13,015 nucleotides of DNA, taken from the NCBI GenBank assembly GCA_038116915.1, contig JAYOEU010000126.1, positions 1 through 13,015 of the forward strand. Reading direction: 5' to 3'. The position numbers and the translations under genes are program-made. Each line of letters begins with the position of its first letter. Positions within the stretch are counted from its first letter, which is position 1. Below are positions 6,563 through 13,015 of this stretch, piece by piece. Under the pieces are notes generated by a model that worked only from the letters and a program-made list of their open reading frames with translations, was not told where the DNA came from and made no database searches. This DNA is from JADHLJ01 sp038116915 (GTDB taxonomy: Bacteria > Pseudomonadota > Alphaproteobacteria > Thalassobaculales > Thalassobaculaceae).

Positions 6563-8500
6563 ATGGCGCTTGAGCACGAATGGGCCGAGCCGGGCGACGT
6601 GCCCCGATTGCGGCGTCTGCCCGAGGGATTGGTCAACCGCATTGCCGCCGGCGAGGTGATCGAGCGACCAGCGAGCGCGGTCAAGGAGCTGGTCGAGAAC
6701 GCCATCGACGCGGGCGCGGGCCGGATCGACATTCTGATGCGCGAGGGTGGCCGGGTTCTGATTTCCGTCACCGATGACGGTTTCGGAATGACCGCGGACG
6801 AGCTCGTCCTGGCGGTGGAACGGCATGCGACGTCCAAGCTGCCGACCGACGATCTCTGGCATATCCGAACGCTGGGGTTCAGGGGCGAGGCGCTGCCGTC
6901 GATCGGCTCGGTCAGCCGCATGACGATCGCGTCCCGCCGAACCGGCGACGATGGGGTGATCGCCGAGGAGGCGTGGGAAATCTCGGTTGAGAGCGGCGTG
7001 GTGAAGGCGCCCGCGCCGGCGGCGATCCGGCACGGCACCCGGGTGGAAATCCGCGACCTGTTCTTCGCCACGCCGGCGCGGCTGAAATTTCTCAAGGCAC
7101 CGCGTACCGAATTCAGCCACGCGGTCGAGGTCGTGGAACGGCTGGCGATGGCGCATCCGGATATCGCCTTCACTCTGGGAGACGGCACGCGCACGCCGGT
7201 TCGCCTGGGCGCCACGCAGGGCAATCTGCTTGACGCGCGCCTCGCGCGCCTCGGCGCGGTGATGGGCCGGGAGTTCGAGGACAACGCGCTCCTCATTGAT
7301 GCCGAGCGAGAGGGATTTCATCTGACCGGTTATGCCGGCCTGCCGACGATGAACCGCCGCACCTCCAGCCATCAGTTCCTGTTCGTCAACGGTCGCCCGG
7401 TCCGCGACAAGCTGCTCTATGGAGCGGTGCGTGGCGCCTATTCGGATTTCGTGGCGCATGACCGGCACGCCATGGTGGCGCTGTTTCTGGAGGCGCCCGA
7501 GGAAGCGGTCGATGTCAACGTGCATCCCGCCAAGACCGAGGTCCGGTTCCGCGAAGCCGGTCTGGTCCGTGGTCTGATCGTCGGCGCTCTCAAGCGAGCC
7601 CTCTCCGAGGCCGGACACCGGGCGTCTAATACGGTCTCGACCGCTGCCCTCGGCGCGCTCGGTCGCGCCGTTGATAGTGGAACGGGCATGCCCATGGGGG
7701 ATCAGCGGCGTGCACCCTGGCAATCCTGGCCCGGGGGGCAGGCACCTACGGGCGGGCCGATCCCGCGCGGATTGTCGGAGACGAATTTCGCGTATCAGGC
7801 ACCACAAGCCGGCGCGCGCTTCGGATATGAAGAGGCGCCGCAAGCCAGAACGGTCGCTGATTTGGATCAGGCCGGTTATGCGGGTTCGGGTGCCGAAGAC
7901 ACCGCCGCATCGCACACCGTTCACCCCCTGGGCGCGGCACGGGCTCAATTGCACGCAACCTACATCGTCGCCCAAACCGAAGACGGCATCGTCATCGTCG
8001 ACCAGCACGCGGCCCATGAGCGGCTGGTTTATGAGCGGATGAAGAAAGCCTTGTCCGAAGGCGGGCTCAAGCGGCAGATGCTGCTGATACCCGAAGTGGT
8101 CGAGCTGGAGGAGGGTGCCGTGACCCGCCTCGCCGAACGGGTCGAGGAATTCGAGACCCTCGGCTTGGTGCTCGAGGCCTTCGGGCCGGGCGCGGTGGTG
8201 GTGCGCGAGGTCCCGGCGCTGATGGGCGAGGCGGATGTGCAGGGACTGGTCCGCGACCTCGCTGAGGACCTGGAGGAAATTGGGACCGCCTTGGCCCTTG
8301 AGGACAAGCTCGCTCATATCTGCGGCACGATGGCCTGTCACGGCTCGGTCCGCGCCGGGAGGCGGCTCAATGGCGAGGAGATGAACGCCCTGCTCCGAGA
8401 GATGGAGGCGACGCCGCATTCCGGTCAGTGCAATCACGGCCGTCCGACGTATGTGGAACTGAAATTGTCGGACATCGAACGATTGTTCGGCCGGCGTTAG
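6563..8500 (+). CDS. mutL: DNA mismatch repair protein MutL (endonuclease type)
   Basis: This 645-residue MutL couples mismatch recognition by MutS to strand incision and removal. The N-terminal GHKL ATPase has KELVENAIDAGAG (41-53; Glu42 and Asn46 match the catalytic and Mg-binding residues), DDGFGM (71-76), RHATSKL (88-94), LGFRGEALPSIGS (104-116), FVNGRPVRDK (274-283) and DVNVHPAKTEVRF (317-329). A Gly/Pro/Gln-rich linker spans about 355-455. The C-terminal dimerisation domain carries DQHAAHERLVYE (480-491), fitting the DQHA(X)2E(X)4E endonuclease motif, plus ACHGSVRA (591-598) and GQCNHGRPT (621-629), so it probably nicks DNA itself. The start is uncertain: ATG 6563 lacks a clear ribosome binding site, TTG 6557 is in frame, and GTG 6599 would give a length closer to E. 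coli MutL. Core function is certain. Confidence 0.97.
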   Translation: MALEHEWAEPGDVPRLRRLPEGLVNRIAAGEVIERPASAVKELVENAIDAGAGRIDILMREGGRVLISVTDDGFGMTADELVLAVERHATSKLPTDDLWHIRTLGFRGEALPSIGSVSRMTIASRRTGDDGVIAEEAWEISVESGVVKAPAPAAIRHGTRVEIRDLFFATPARLKFLKAPRTEFSHAVEVVERLAMAHPDIAFTLGDGTRTPVRLGATQGNLLDARLARLGAVMGREFEDNALLIDAEREGFHLTGYAGLPTMNRRTSSHQFLFVNGRPVRDKLLYGAVRGAYSDFVAHDRHAMVALFLEAPEEAVDVNVHPAKTEVRFREAGLVRGLIVGALKRALSEAGHRASNTVSTAALGALGRAVDSGTGMPMGDQRRAPWQSWPGGQAPTGGPIPRGLSETNFAYQAPQAGARFGYEEAPQARTVADLDQAGYAGSGAEDTAASHTVHPLGAARAQLHATYIVAQTEDGIVIVDQHAAHERLVYERMKKALSEGGLKRQMLLIPEVVELEEGAVTRLAERVEEFETLGLVLEAFGPGAVVVREVPALMGEADVQGLVRDLAEDLEEIGTALALEDKLAHICGTMACHGSVRAGRRLNGEEMNALLREMEATPHSGQCNHGRPTYVELKLSDIERLFGRR

Positions 8501-8616
8501 GCTATCAGACTACCGGACGTCCCTGACGGCCACTGCGTTCACCCTTTCAAAACCGATCCGAAACGCCGCCCCAAGTTTCGTGGCGCGCATGTCCAGGTCG
8601 TCCGCGAGGCCGCGCC

Positions 8617-9540
8617 ATGTCGACCATCCCCGTCGTAACTTTGCCGGAAGGCCCCATCCTCATGGACGGGGGAATGGGACAGGAACTGATCCGGCGCGGT
8701 CAGCCAGAGGGGCCGTACTGGTCGGCGCAGGCGCTGATCGATACACCGGACATGGTGCGCGAGGTTCACGAGGACTATATCCGCGCCGGAGCCCGGATCA
8801 TCTTGACCAACACCTACGCCGTGGTGCGCCGGCGTTTCGGTGAAAGCGAGGTGCCGGACCGTTTCGTCGCGCTCAGCCGGTTGGCGTGCGAGATGGCGCG
8901 TCTGGCTCGCGACAACACCGATCCGTCGGTGCTGATCGCGGGATCGCTTCCGCCAATTTATGGGAGCTATCGGCCCGACCTGACCCATGAGTTTGATACA
9001 ATCGAGCCGCTTTATCGCGAGCAGGCCGAGGTGTTGGCCCCGCATGTGGATTTCTTCATTTGCGAGACCATGTCGACCGCCGAGGAGGCGCGCGGCGCGG
9101 TTGCCGGCGCCGCGTCCATCGGCAAGCCGATATGGGTCGCCTGGACAATCGCCGATGACGACCGGGCGTGCCTTCGAAGCGGCGAGAGCCTCGCCGAAGC
9201 CTGGGCGGCGCTGGACGGATTGCCGGTGAGCGGGCTTTTGCTGAATTGTTCGTCTCCCGAGGCGATCACCGCCGCGATGCCCGTTCTCGCCGGCCTCTCC
9301 GATTGGCCCGTGGGCGGGTATGCCAATGGCTTCAAGGCGATTCCGGAAAATTGGCTCGGTCCCAGAGACGGGCTTGATGCTCTCGGAAAACGGCAGGATC
9401 TCACCCCGGATGCCTATGCGGAGATTGCCGCCGGATGGATCGAGGCTGGTGCCAGGCTGATCGGCGGTTGCTGCGAGATCGGTCCCGCACATATCAGCCG
9501 GCTGCATGACCTGATACCCTATCCCATGCGCGCCGCGTAA
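8617..9540 (+). CDS. Homocysteine S-methyltransferase family protein
   Basis: This 307-residue cytoplasmic enzyme of the zinc-dependent homocysteine methyltransferase barrel family moves a methyl group from a donor such as S-methylmethionine or betaine to a thiol, usually homocysteine, to make methionine. It shows MDGGMGQEL (16-24), TNTYAVVRRRFGE (64-76), AGSLPP (108-113), the FICETM segment (147-152), LLLNCSSPEAI (207-217) and GGCCEIGPAHI (283-293). Cys211, Cys285 and Cys286 correspond to the three zinc ligands, so it should be active. Length suits the stand-alone MmuM/BHMT-like type, not MetH. The ATG at 8617 follows a weak CGAGG. A crotonase-family gene starts 22 bp after its stop, suggesting co-transcription. 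The methyl donor and even the exact thiol cannot be assigned by sequence alone, so no symbol is given. Confidence 0.9.
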   Translation: MSTIPVVTLPEGPILMDGGMGQELIRRGQPEGPYWSAQALIDTPDMVREVHEDYIRAGARIILTNTYAVVRRRFGESEVPDRFVALSRLACEMARLARDNTDPSVLIAGSLPPIYGSYRPDLTHEFDTIEPLYREQAEVLAPHVDFFICETMSTAEEARGAVAGAASIGKPIWVAWTIADDDRACLRSGESLAEAWAALDGLPVSGLLLNCSSPEAITAAMPVLAGLSDWPVGGYANGFKAIPENWLGPRDGLDALGKRQDLTPDAYAEIAAGWIEAGARLIGGCCEIGPAHISRLHDLIPYPMRAA

Positions 9541-9562
9541 CAGGGTTCGGGGAAAACGGTTC

Positions 9563-10315
9563 ATGGCGAAGATCGAGGTCGAGCGGGACGGCCCCGTCAC
9601 CACCATCATCATCAACCGGCCGGAGGCGCGAAACGCCCTCGATCTCGAGGCAACCGCTTTGCTGCACAATGCCTTCGAGGATTTCGATCGGGACACCGAC
9701 GCCCGCGCCGCCGTCCTCTGGGGCGCCGGTGGGATATTCTGTGCCGGCGCGGACCTGCATGAAATGGCCGGCAAGGGCGCAGTCTACAAACCCTGGGCCG
9801 GCACCGATGGACCGCTTGCTCATCCGCTGTCGAAACCGATCATCGCCGCCGTCGAGGGGCATGCGGTGGCGGGCGGCCTCGGCATCGCGCTTTATTGCGA
9901 TATGCGGGTCGCGGCGGAGACGGCGATTTTCGGCGTCTTCTGCCGGCGCTTCGGCGTGCCGATGAGCGACGGAACCACGGTCCGGCTGCCGCGTCTGGTC
10001 GGCATGGGCCGAGCGCTCGACATGCTGAACACCGGCCGCCCCGTGGATGCGATAGAAGCCAAGGCCATGGGGCTCGCGGACCGGGTGGAGCCGGCCGGCA
10101 GCGCCCGCGCCGCCGCCGAGTCGATCGCCCGGCGGATGGCGGAATTTCCCCAGACCGCCATGCGCGCCGATCGCTGGTCGGCGCTCAACCAGGCGGGCCT
10201 ATCCCTGGACGAGGCGCTGAAGCTGGAAGCCGAGGGTGCCGATGAGGCGAAGCGCCTTGAAGCGGCCGCGGGAGCGGCGCGTTTCGCCGAGGGCATCGGA
10301 CGTGGGGGCGTTTGA
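9563..10315 (+). CDS. Crotonase/enoyl-CoA hydratase family protein lacking both canonical catalytic Glu
   Basis: This 250-residue crotonase-fold protein is a likely acyl-CoA enzyme. It has NRPEARNAL (18-26), the CoA/oxyanion segment FCAGADL (59-65), the second oxyanion segment EGHAVAGGLGIALYCD (98-113), FGVFCRRFGVPMSDG (123-137) and RLPRLVG (141-147). Aligned by eye to mitochondrial enoyl-CoA hydratase, the two glutamates that activate water are replaced by Gly107 (in GGLGIAL) and Cys127 (in FGVFC). The oxyanion hole is kept, so CoA-thioester binding is likely, but ordinary enoyl-CoA hydration is doubtful. Asp136 is a possible alternative acid/base. FGVFCRR is, from memory, typical of a subgroup annotated only as crotonase family. 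It begins 22 bp after the methyltransferase gene and converges on hemA 38 bp away. ATG 9563 is the natural start by alignment; GGGG at 9550-9553 is a possible ribosome binding site. Confidence 0.9.
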   Translation: MAKIEVERDGPVTTIIINRPEARNALDLEATALLHNAFEDFDRDTDARAAVLWGAGGIFCAGADLHEMAGKGAVYKPWAGTDGPLAHPLSKPIIAAVEGHAVAGGLGIALYCDMRVAAETAIFGVFCRRFGVPMSDGTTVRLPRLVGMGRALDMLNTGRPVDAIEAKAMGLADRVEPAGSARAAAESIARRMAEFPQTAMRADRWSALNQAGLSLDEALKLEAEGADEAKRLEAAAGAARFAEGIGRGGV

Positions 10316-10353
10316 ATAGGGTCGAGGTGGTCTGTGCCCCTTGGCCGAGGCGC

Positions 10354-11556
10354 CTAGGCGCGAAACATCGGCTTCAGAACATCCACCAAGGCTTCGATCA
10401 TGGCGTCCGTATGATGCGGGGTTGGCGTGAATCTCAAACGCTCGGTTCCCACCGCCACGGTCGGGTAATTGATCGCCGTCACGTAAATCTGAAACTCATC
10501 CAGCAGCCGGTCGGACATGTCCCTGGCCCGGGCGGCGTCGCCGACCAGGAGCGGGACGATATGGCTGTCGCTGTCCATCACCGGCAGGCCGGCGTCGCGG
10601 AAGGCCTGTTTCAGCCGCGCGGCCTGTCGCTGCTGCATGGCGCGTTCCTGACCGCTCTGCTTGAGGTGCCGGACGCTGGCGAGCGCCGCGCCGGCGACCA
10701 TCGGCGGCATTGAGGTGGTGAAGATGAAGCCCGGCGCGACGCTTCGCACATAGTCCAACACCGCCGCCGGCCCGGCGACATAACCGCCATGCACCCCGAA
10801 GCCCTTGGCGAGCGTGCCCTCGATCAGATCCACCTCGGCCATGACCCCGTCTCGCTCGGCGACACCGCCGCCGCGCTCGCCATACATGCCGACCGCGTGG
10901 ACCTCGTCGAGATAGGTGGTCGCGCCGTAACGCTTGGCGATCTCGCAGATCTCGCCGATGGGCGAGATGTCGCCGTCCATGGAATAGACGCTTTCGAAGG
11001 CGACGAACTTGTGCGCCTCGGGGTCCGCGTCCGCCAGCAGTTCCCCGAGATGCGCGGTGTCGTTATGGCGGAAGATCCGCTTGCCGGCCTTGGAGCGCCG
11101 CATGCCCTCGATCATCGAGGCGTGGTTCTTTTCGTCGGAAAAGACGATGGAGTTCGCCCGCGCGTTCAGCAATGTCGACAGCGTCGCCTCGTTGGCCACA
11201 TAACCTGACGTGAAGATCAGCGCCATCTCCTTGCCGTGCAGGTCGGCGAGTTCCTCCTCCAGAAGGATATGAAAGTGGCTGGTCCCGGAAATATTCCGCG
11301 TCCCGCCGGCGCCGGCGCCGATCCGCTCCGCCGCGTCACGCGCGGCGTCGATCACGATCGAGGATTGCCCCATGCCGAGATAATCGTTCGAGCACCAGAC
11401 CGTCACGTCGACCGAGGTGCCGTCCTCGCGGTAGTGGGTATAGATCGGAAACCGGTCCGCCTGCTTCTCCAGATGCGCGAACACCCGGTAGCGGTCCTCG
11501 GACCGGATCCGGTCAAGCTCACCCTCGCAGAAGTCGAGAAGGCTGTCGGACGGCAT
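10354..11556 (-). CDS. hemA: 5-aminolevulinate synthase (C4/Shemin pathway)
   Basis: This 400-residue PLP enzyme condenses glycine and succinyl-CoA into 5-aminolevulinate, the first step of haem and other tetrapyrroles in alphaproteobacteria. Key features are CSNDYLGMG (55-63), AGAGGTRNISGTSHFH (81-96), GYVANEATLSTL (118-129), DEKNHASMIEG (141-151, His145 over the cofactor ring), DEVHAVGMYG (217-226, Asp217 to the pyridine nitrogen), EGTLAKGFGVHGGY (246-259, Lys251 the Schiff-base lysine) and ERLRFTPTPHH near the C-terminus. ALAS is favoured over its relatives KBL, AONS and SPT by the N-terminus (DRYRVFAHLEKQADRFP) and the TSHFHILLE segment. The frame is open to 11712, but ATG 11556 is chosen because AAAGGTGG lies five bases upstream. 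Length agrees with bacterial ALAS. It is transcribed alone, divergent from the TAXI gene. Confidence 0.96.
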   Translation of the reverse strand: MPSDSLLDFCEGELDRIRSEDRYRVFAHLEKQADRFPIYTHYREDGTSVDVTVWCSNDYLGMGQSSIVIDAARDAAERIGAGAGGTRNISGTSHFHILLEEELADLHGKEMALIFTSGYVANEATLSTLLNARANSIVFSDEKNHASMIEGMRRSKAGKRIFRHNDTAHLGELLADADPEAHKFVAFESVYSMDGDISPIGEICEIAKRYGATTYLDEVHAVGMYGERGGGVAERDGVMAEVDLIEGTLAKGFGVHGGYVAGPAAVLDYVRSVAPGFIFTTSMPPMVAGAALASVRHLKQSGQERAMQQRQAARLKQAFRDAGLPVMDSDSHIVPLLVGDAARARDMSDRLLDEFQIYVTAINYPTVAVGTERLRFTPTPHHTDAMIEALVDVLKPMFRA

Positions 11557-11615
11557 TGTTCCACCTTTACCCGTCAATTTGGGAAAATCCACGTCCCGGT
11601 CGCCATGCCGTGAAC

Positions 11616-11629
11616 TTGCCGGTCGGCAA
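11616..11629. promoter_or_regulatory. Perfect inverted repeat upstream of hemA (possible operator)
   Basis: TTGCCG and CGGCAA flank a 2-base centre, forming a perfect 14-bp dyad about 60-73 bp upstream of the hemA ATG, where a promoter would be expected. It does not match the FNR-type TTGAT-N4-ATCAA box known to regulate haem genes in some alphaproteobacteria. Symmetry is seen directly; its function and the protein that would bind it are unknown. Confidence 0.35.
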
Positions 11630-11767
11630 ACTAACACGACTGGGGCGCAAAGGAGCACCCGGAAAAAGCGGTGGATCGTCGCATACCCGCCGGGCGGCGG
11701 CCGGTGCCTCATCGACGGCCATCGCCCATGCGTTTATGCGGGCGGGGCTTTCAATAGAACACTCGAC

Positions 11768-11780
11768 GGTTCCGCGAACC
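11768..11780. promoter_or_regulatory. 13-bp palindrome upstream of the TAXI receptor gene
   Basis: GGTTC and GAACC flank a CGC centre, a perfect dyad directly before a possible -10 (TATAGC, 11784-11789). A second inverted pair, CGCGAA (11773-11778) and TTCGCG (11792-11797), overlaps it. If the -10 is right, the palindrome would sit between -35 and -10, a classical repressor position. All of this is inference from symmetry and place. Confidence 0.28.
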
Positions 11781-11896
11781 GGGTATAGCGTTTCGCGACC
11801 ACATGGCGGCGGGTGCTTGGGAGTCGAAGCCAAGAGGTGGGATCGTTGACCAGGATATCCGTGTTCCGCGGAGGCCCTGATAACTCGGAGGAAAAA

Positions 11897-12850
11897 ATGA
11901 TCAAGACGATTTCGCGTGGCGCACTTGCCGCGGCGCTCGCCGGTGCCATCGGACTGGCGGCGGCTCCATCCTCGGCCGAGGACATCACCTTCATGACCGG
12001 CCCCGCCGGCGGCAGCTGGTATCCGCTGGGCGGCGCCATAAAAAACATTATCGAACAGGAGGTTCCCGGAAGCAGCGTTACCATCCGTCCCGGCGCCGGC
12101 CTGATCAACTTGAAGGGCATTTCCGGCGGCAAGGCGCATATGGCCTGGAGCCTGGTGATGTCGGCGGTCGACGGTATCAACGGCAATGAGCCGTTCACCG
12201 AGAAACTTCAGAACGTCTGCAACCTGGGCTCGTTCTACAACAACTTCCTTCAGGTCACGACGACCGACCTGTCGCTGAACTCGGTCGCGGACGTTAAGGG
12301 CAAGGCAATCGTCACTTTGCCGCGCGGCAACACCACGGAGCTCGGTGCGCGAGCCTTGCTGAAAACCGAGGGACTGACCTACGAAAGCCTCTCGAAGGTT
12401 AACTTCGCGTCGCTGACCGACGGTGTGAATATGATGAAGGACGGCCAGGTTGATGTGATGATGACCATCACATCGGTTCCGAACGGCTCGCTGCTTGATC
12501 TCACGAACTCGCGCAAGATCAAGTTTTTGCCGATCACCGACGCGCAATTCGCCAATCTGAAGCAGCAGAATCCGGGTTGGGGCCGGTTGACCATCAAGGC
12601 CGGCAGTTATCCGGGTCAGGACGAGGATGTGAAGATCGCCGGATTCCCGGCTCACCTGATCCTGAACTGTGATTCGGTTTCCGAAGAAACCGCCTACAAC
12701 ATCACCAAGGCGCTGATCAAACGCGGCCAGGAGCTCGGAGCGATCGTGAAGTCCTTGTCGACTTTGACGGCGAAGGATATGGCGACCGACATCGGCGTTC
12801 CGTTCCATCCGGGCTCGCTGAAAGCCTATAAGGAAGCCGGCGTTCTTTAG
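11897..12850 (+). CDS. TAXI-family TRAP transporter periplasmic solute receptor
   Basis: This 317-residue periplasmic binding protein is of the TAXI class, which delivers solute (glutamate-like or other small organic acids in known cases) to a fused TRAP membrane permease. A clear signal peptide ends SSA, with cleavage expected after residue 27. The mature start, ITFMTGPAGGSWYPLGGAI (30-48), is the family signature, followed by GAGLINLKGISGGKAHMAW (66-84), LPRGNTTELGARALL (141-155) and DGQVDVMM (182-189). Two cysteines (108 and 258) could form a disulfide. ATG 11897 is chosen over an in-frame upstream start at 11813 because GGAGG (11887-11891) lies five bases before it and the signal peptide begins there. 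It is independent of the DctQM system at the left edge, since TAXI receptors pair with a different permease type. No such permease is complete in the window. Confidence 0.95.
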   Translation: MIKTISRGALAAALAGAIGLAAAPSSAEDITFMTGPAGGSWYPLGGAIKNIIEQEVPGSSVTIRPGAGLINLKGISGGKAHMAWSLVMSAVDGINGNEPFTEKLQNVCNLGSFYNNFLQVTTTDLSLNSVADVKGKAIVTLPRGNTTELGARALLKTEGLTYESLSKVNFASLTDGVNMMKDGQVDVMMTITSVPNGSLLDLTNSRKIKFLPITDAQFANLKQQNPGWGRLTIKAGSYPGQDEDVKIAGFPAHLILNCDSVSEETAYNITKALIKRGQELGAIVKSLSTLTAKDMATDIGVPFHPGSLKAYKEAGVL

Positions 12851-12868
12851 GCCTTCGCCTTTATTGGT

Positions 12869-12898
12869 CCGCGCGGGCAGCGAAGGGTGCCCGCGCGG
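12869..12898 (+). terminator. GC-rich hairpin after the TAXI receptor gene
   Basis: CCGCGCGGGCA (12869-12879) pairs perfectly with TGCCCGCGCGG (12888-12898) around an 8-base loop, GCGAAGGG, giving an 11-bp stem that starts 18 bp after the stop codon. No T-run follows, so it is not a textbook intrinsic terminator. It may be a leaky terminator or an mRNA-stabilising stem that keeps receptor mRNA abundant relative to downstream permease, as often found between binding-protein and membrane genes. Confidence 0.6.
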
Positions 12899-12974
12899 GT
12901 TCCAACGACTTTCCGTCCATGGTCACGGTCCGGCTCGGTGCCGGGAGTCCTGACCCTTTATAGGGGTTGCCACG

Positions 12975-13015
12975 ATGTTGGGGGATAACAAGCTCGGGAT
13001 CTGGATTCCCGGAAG
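12975..13015 (+). CDS. Possible start of a downstream gene, cut by the window edge
   Basis: An ATG at 12975 opens a frame without a stop to the window end (13 codons, MLGDNKLGIWIPG). AGGGG (12962-12966) lies eight bases upstream as a possible ribosome binding site. It lies 124 bp after the TAXI receptor gene on the same strand, where a TRAP membrane permease is often found, but the visible residues are too few to identify any family. The start itself is unproven. Confidence 0.3.
   Translation, partial: MLGDNKLGIWIPG

Larger units (their letters stand above)
11557..11896. other. Non-coding divergent region between hemA and the TAXI receptor gene
   Basis: This 340-bp stretch has no convincing gene. 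Open frames that cross it are extensions upstream of hemA or of the TAXI gene and carry no recognisable protein features. It must hold both divergent promoters. Visible structure: the 14-bp dyad at 11616-11629; a possible stem of GGGCG (11692-11696) with CGCCC (11723-11727) enclosing a GGCC/GGCC stem; a 13-bp palindrome GGTTC-CGC-GAACC (11768-11780); CTTGG/CCAAG arms (11816-11820 and 11830-11834); and the strong ribosome binding site GGAGG (11887-11891). No good -35/-10 pair could be fixed; TATAGC at 11784-11789 is a possible -10 for the TAXI gene. Confidence 0.6.

Noticed and set aside
6539..8437. Very long open frame (632 codons) on the minus strand opposite mutL
   Set aside because: It is fully antisense to an unmistakable MutL, its product is rich in Arg/His/Gln with no recognisable domain, and long antisense frames are expected in GC-rich coding DNA.
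8539..9774. 411-codon minus-strand open frame opposite the methyltransferase and start of the crotonase gene
   Set aside because: It is the antisense of two genes with clear family motifs, has low-complexity composition and no plausible protein.
10350..10361. 12-bp perfect palindrome GCGCCTAGGCGC covering the hemA stop codon
   Set aside because: It has no loop and no T-run, so it is not a terminator; with one copy and no context it is best treated as chance in GC-rich DNA.
11557..11712. 52-residue N-terminal extension of HemA
   Set aside because: Bacterial ALAS begins close to the chosen ATG, which has a good ribosome binding site; the extension is Arg/Pro-rich and unlike the family.
11567..12808. 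413-codon minus-strand open frame opposite the TAXI gene and running through the hemA upstream region
   Set aside because: It is antisense to a well-supported TAXI receptor, with no domain or ribosome binding site support.
1..13015. Search for CRISPR arrays, tRNA/rRNA genes, insertion sequences, phage or defence genes
   Set aside because: No regularly spaced repeats, no transposase or integrase motifs, no recognisable RNA genes; all long frames are accounted for by transport, repair and metabolic genes.

Overview
The window looks like chromosomal DNA of a GC-rich alphaproteobacterium. The evidence is a C4-pathway 5-aminolevulinate synthase, a MutL carrying the endonuclease motif found in lineages without MutH, several periplasmic-binding-protein transporters (two TRAP types and a BMP-type ABC system), and a pair of short palindromic repeats of the TTCGAGACG...CTCAGGGTGAG kind common between alphaproteobacterial genes. 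The genus cannot be fixed from the sequence.

Layout. Positions 1-1484 (+) hold the end of a tripartite TRAP transporter operon: the last 48 codons of the small permease (DctQ) and a complete large permease (DctM). It runs tail to tail, 17 bp apart, into a four-gene minus-strand operon (6337 down to 1502): BMP-family periplasmic binding protein, tandem-domain ATPase, and two permeases. This is a nucleoside-type ABC importer. A 181-bp gap between the ATPase and first permease genes holds two inverted copies of a REP-like repeat. A 225-bp divergent region separates the operon from mutL (6563-8500, +), followed on the same strand by a homocysteine S-methyltransferase-family gene and a crotonase-family gene that are probably co-transcribed. 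hemA (11556-10354, -) converges on the crotonase gene. A 340-bp non-coding divergent region separates hemA from a TAXI-type TRAP solute receptor (11897-12850, +). A strong GC-rich hairpin follows, then a possible gene start at 12975 that runs off the end.

How the parts work together. Much of the window is solute uptake: a DctPQM-type TRAP importer, a BMP-type ABC importer and a TAXI receptor whose membrane partner must lie outside the window. The other genes are mismatch repair (mutL), haem precursor synthesis (hemA), and two enzymes whose exact substrates cannot be read from sequence.

I see no mobile element, CRISPR array, tRNA, rRNA or defence system, and no clearly new multi-gene system. 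The points most worth a second look are the crotonase protein lacking both canonical catalytic glutamates, the REP pair inside the ABC operon with covarying hairpin tips, and dyad-symmetric sites upstream of mutL, hemA and the TAXI gene.
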